7,417 nt of DNA, taken from CAZMYM01 sp964620325 (lineage in GTDB: Bacteria; Bipolaricaulota; Bipolaricaulia; UBA7950; UBA9294). Position 1 is the first letter of the stretch; each line of letters begins with the position of its first letter. Of the stretch, positions 6,422 through 7,417 are shown piece by piece. Both the position numbers and the translations under genes were made by a program. The notes under the pieces are model-generated. The model worked only from the letters and a program-made list of their open reading frames with translations, was not told the origin of the DNA and did no database searches. Location of the stretch: contig CAZUIM010000031.1 of the NCBI GenBank assembly GCA_964620325.1, positions 1 to 7,417 on the forward strand, in the 5' to 3' direction.

Positions 6422-7417
6422 CTAGCGCGCGGTCCCCGCCGTTCGGACAGTCAGCGTGAACGTCGTCCCGGATGGATCATCTCGTCCGATCTCCCAGCGA
6501 ATCGACGTCAGCGTCTCGAGGAAGACCCGATCGTGGCTGACCAAGAGGAGAGCGCCGGGGAACTCGGCGAGCGCCGCCTCGACACACTCCATCGATGGCA
6601 GGTCCATGTGATTGGTCGGTTCGTCCATGACGATCAAGTGAGGTTCCGCGGCGAGATGACGGGCGAGGATGAGCTTGCGGATTTCGCCGGGACTGGGAAG
6701 TTCGCTTTCGAGAAGACGATCCGGCTCCGAGCCGAGACGAGCGACCCAAGTCATGATGTCTCCCAGATCCTCCCGCGCTGTTCGGCGGACGGCCTCCAAC
6801 GTTTCAGCCGATTGCTCGGCCGAGACCTCTTGGGGGATATAGATGACCCGTTCCGGCGGGAGCTCGATGTGCTCGACGATGTGACAGATGAGCGTGCTCT
6901 TTCCCGACCCGTTCGGTCCGACGAGGGCGATCCGGTCTGACGGCTGCACGATGAGATCGGGAAAGCACATTGACCGGTTTTCGCCGAGCGGCAGACGGAT
7001 CCCCTTGAGGCGAACGAGGGCGTTGCGCGACGAGGCGGTTCCATGGAGCTTGACCCCCAAGTCCTCGGACCGAGTCACCTCGATCGAGGCCTCCCGATCG
7101 GCCGCCTGTCGGATCCGACCCTTGAGCTGTCGGAGGCGTTTTCCGGCTCCGGCGTCGGCGATTCGGGCCATGTCGACCTTGGTCTTCGCGTCGTGGTCCC
7201 TTCTGGGGATTCCGCGCTTCGACCGTGCCCGGTCGGCTTTTTGCTGATGCTTGCGGCGGACGTTCAGCTCGCTCTCGGCCCGTTCTCGGGCGCGCTTCGC
7301 TTTCGTCTTCTCCTCTCGTGCCCGCTCGGCTTCTTCCTCCAACGCGGCGCGAGCGACGCTGTAGCCACCGGAGCGCAGGGCGACAGTCGGCGGATCGACG
7401 AACAGGCAGTGCCCGCA
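6422..7417 (-). CDS. ABC-F family ATPase, C-terminal half (partial, runs off right edge)
   Basis: C-terminal 331 residues of a soluble, two-ATPase ABC-F protein; these act on ribosomes rather than as transporters. The frame is open to the window edge. The first visible residues include SGGYSVARA, the usual end of the first ABC domain, so the N-terminal ATPase lies outside and the TTG at 7342 is internal. Next is a Lys/Arg/Glu-rich, coiled-coil-like linker (visible residues about 25-110), where ABC-F proteins have their tRNA-contacting arm. The second ABC domain has Walker A GPNGSGKST (167-175), Walker B LIVMDEPTNH (from about 261) and the H-loop SHDR (His295). The signature is LPSPGEIRK instead of LSGGE; an SPGE form occurs in a subgroup of this family as I recall it. 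The protein could be a housekeeping translation factor or an antibiotic ribosome-protection factor; sequence alone does not decide. Confidence 0.9.
   Translation of the reverse strand, partial: CGHCLFVDPPTVALRSGGYSVARAALEEEAERAREEKTKAKRARERAESELNVRRKHQQKADRARSKRGIPRRDHDAKTKVDMARIADAGAGKRLRQLKGRIRQAADREASIEVTRSEDLGVKLHGTASSRNALVRLKGIRLPLGENRSMCFPDLIVQPSDRIALVGPNGSGKSTLICHIVEHIELPPERVIYIPQEVSAEQSAETLEAVRRTAREDLGDIMTWVARLGSEPDRLLESELPSPGEIRKLILARHLAAEPHLIVMDEPTNHMDLPSMECVEAALAEFPGALLLVSHDRVFLETLTSIRWEIGRDDPSGTTFTLTVRTAGTAR

Overview
This is a GC-rich, densely coding bacterial window with good Shine-Dalgarno sequences, overlapping genes and an ABC-F ATPase. It suggests a high-GC bacterium with an anaerobic or facultative, ferredoxin-linked amino-acid metabolism. 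The phylum cannot be fixed from the sequence alone; an actinobacterial-type lineage is possible. No tRNA, rRNA, CRISPR array, insertion sequence or phage gene is visible.

Left and centre, + strand (1-5490): four tightly packed, overlapping genes form one operon that starts upstream of the window. They are iorA (5' end missing), iorB, a fused alpha-beta ADP-forming acyl-CoA synthetase (ACD), and a HisC-family PLP aminotransferase. Read together they form a complete route: aromatic amino acid -> arylpyruvate (aminotransferase) -> aryl-acetyl-CoA plus reduced ferredoxin (IorAB) -> aryl acetate plus ATP (ACD). This is the peptide-fermentation scheme known from Pyrococcus-type archaea. With tryptophan the product would be indole-3-acetate. 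The aminotransferase would be annotated as histidinol-phosphate aminotransferase by similarity, but its position suggests an aromatic substrate.

The most unusual DNA in the window lies inside the ACD gene at 3571-3691. Three consecutive hairpins, the first with a perfect 16-bp stem, and a 10-bp palindrome are translated in frame. They fall in the linker between the CoA-ligase half and the ATP-grasp half, and codon use there differs from the flanking sequence.

Right, - strand (5535-7417): a class I SAM-dependent methyltransferase of unknown substrate lies convergent to the aminotransferase. A nested inverted repeat at 5501-5546 may act as a two-way terminator at the junction. Upstream of the methyltransferase, after a 77-base gap, is the C-terminal half of an ABC-F ATPase that runs off the right edge. 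There is no stretch over 300 bases without a gene.
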